From NCBI GenBank assembly GCA_018398765.1, contig JAHBMJ010002271.1, forward strand, positions 20,001 to 37,133: a stretch of 17,133 bases of DNA, in the 5' to 3' direction. Each line of letters begins with the position of its first letter. Position 1 is the first letter of the stretch. Under the pieces are notes generated by a model. The model was not told the origin of the DNA. It searched no databases and saw only the letters and a program-made list of their open reading frames with translations. Below, piece by piece: positions 15,814 to 17,133 of this stretch. Source of the DNA: Chromera velia (taxonomy: Eukaryota > Sar > Chromeraceae). A program made the position numbers and the translations under genes.

Positions 15814-17133
15814 TGCCTCCAAGATCTCCAATGATTCTCCATACGGAGGCCTGCCCTAGGGCCTGCCCCAGAAGCACAATCAAACGCGCCTCTGGCTGAC
15901 ATGGAGAATTCGGGTAGGACTCCATGCAGGGTTAATTGACTCCCCGCTTTCATACACCTCATTGGGGTCCGTCTCTCCAACAGCTAGCGTCTTCGCAATC
16001 CTTCAATTTCCCTTTTGAATACTGATCAGAAGGAGGATCGAGGTCGAAGCCTCTCTTCTCTTTGGGGACACCCCCCTGTCAAGAGAAAACTCAACCAACC
16101 TCCGCATGTTGTACGAACAGGAGACACACAAAGCCGTCATACTCTGCCCCCCTTTCTGCGAAAGCTGCAAGTACTTTGATGCACCATCGCTCACATTTCA
16201 TTTAAATAATTGCGGTCCGTTGGACGCCCGATCGCATTTCGACTGTCTAGCCCCCTCAGTGACAGGCTGATCAATCTCCCCCCCTCATCAACCTCCCCCC
16301 CTCTTGAGAACCGAGTGCGGCCTCACGACTTGCCAGCAGCTCGATCACAGTTTCGATCAGAGTTGGGCACGGAACAGCGGAGGGACAGACTGCACATCTC
16401 AGTGACATCGGATTCCGGTTCATCATTGCAGCTCTTTCGTACGGAAAGGTGCAAGGCCACTCAAGACGCCTCGATCGTCTTCGACTCCAAGGCTCTTGCC
16501 ACAATCAGCCTAAGAAGCTCGAGCTTCTGGGGCGCTCGTCTTCGGTGTGGGTGTCTGCAAGGATCAGTGAGAGGAGAGGGGTTTAGCCGGGGCAGAAAGA
16601 AGGGCCTCTCCGATGACGGCGGAGAGACGCCCTCAGGTTAATTATCGCTTGCCCCTCCTCCAATCCCTTCCTCGAGCCACTCACAGAAATCTGTCCTCGC
16701 CCCTTCTTCAGGTGCATACTTGACACCCTCCCAATTCTTTAATTGCTTTTATGAGAACCATCAAGAAGGGACGTGAAGCTCCTCCAACCCCCGGCACTTC
16801 CAAGTCTACCTATCCTTCTGTATGCCCGTCTTTCGACCGTCCAGCAGAGTGAGGGTCACTGACAGCAGCTCTGCGCGTTTTGGGTTGAAACTTTTGATCT
16901 TCTATGCTCCCTACCGGCCATTGATCATTCAGGGCGAGAGATTCGGTTGGGGGAGACGCCATGCAAAGACAAACAAGTTGGCGCAGACAAGTGAATGAAC
17001 GCAATGACGAATGACAAACAAAAAGACGGTGAAGCAAGGAGACGGAGGAAAAGAGAGAGAGAGAACCTGGTGATGGGGGACAAAGAGTTTTCATTCGTCT
17101 ACTTGCCCACGTCCTTTCTTCTTATTTTTTAAT
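15814..17133. other. Right-hand end of window, no gene supported
   Basis: Open frames up to 143 codons occur on both strands (16210-16641 plus, 16810-17094 minus). None shows a recognisable motif, repeat or codon pattern, and no consistent splice structure stands out by eye. 16265-16305 holds repeated CTCCCCCCCTC words. 17030-17062 is purine-rich (GGAGGAAAAGAGAGAGAGAG). It could be intergenic DNA or the continuation of a decayed element. Confidence 0.45.

Noticed and set aside
16210-17094. Open frames of 77-143 codons on both strands near the right end
   Set aside because: No motif, no supporting splice or promoter signals, and several overlap one another on opposite strands.
1-17133. tRNA, rRNA or CRISPR arrays
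   Set aside because: No cloverleaf, rRNA core or regularly spaced identical repeats with unique spacers were seen. The only tRNA-like word is the primer binding site at 9561-9570.

Overview
This is a eukaryotic nuclear window. It holds an LTR retrotransposon, a second transposon with terminal inverted repeats nested inside it, a gene split by canonical GT-AG introns, an intronless methyltransferase gene of the eEF1A-lysine-methyltransferase type, a degenerate minisatellite and an assembly gap. Moderate GC, a chromodomain-carrying Ty3/gypsy element and tiny exons would fit a protist or alga. A chromerid or related alveolate, or a stramenopile, is possible, but nothing here settles the species.

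Layout. Positions 1-9838 are one old Ty3/gypsy chromovirus on the minus strand. From its own 5' end it reads: LTR (9838-9571), initiator-Met-type primer binding site (9570-9561), Gag with a CCHC knuckle (9501-8368), protease, reverse transcriptase/RNase H, integrase, chromodomain (to about 858), a purine-rich tract (139-127) and the 3' LTR (122 to beyond position 1). Coding is broken by at least nine in-frame stops, a frameshift in a T6 run and an Asp-to-Asn change in the RT catalytic motif. A 3,595-bp element (1401-4995) with 46-bp inverted repeats and a 4-bp CTCA target duplication sits inside the integrase. Removing it and one CTCA copy puts the two halves of pol back in the same frame. The inserted element has no recognisable transposase. 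It holds a 225-bp near-palindrome, a ~34-bp-unit minisatellite and a poly-C/N gap.

Positions 9839-10873 are apparently non-coding. On the minus strand, 11976-10874 holds a small four-exon gene for a predicted 91-residue Pro/Ala/Thr- and Tyr/Pro/Gly-repeat protein ending in KKTCGCS. All three of its introns are phase 1, and exons 1-3 carry repeats of the same PPVAGTP-like unit. It is divergent from a plus-strand 392-residue class I methyltransferase (12648-13826) across a 671-bp shared intergenic region with a TATA box.

Beyond an AT-rich stretch, about 14550-15358 is a frameshifted plus-strand remnant of a retroviral-type integrase core from an unrelated element. The last ~1.3 kb shows no gene I can support.

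The host genes do not form an operon. The organising themes are nested mobile elements on the left and a divergent gene pair on the right. All functional calls come from reading motifs by eye; no database search was possible.
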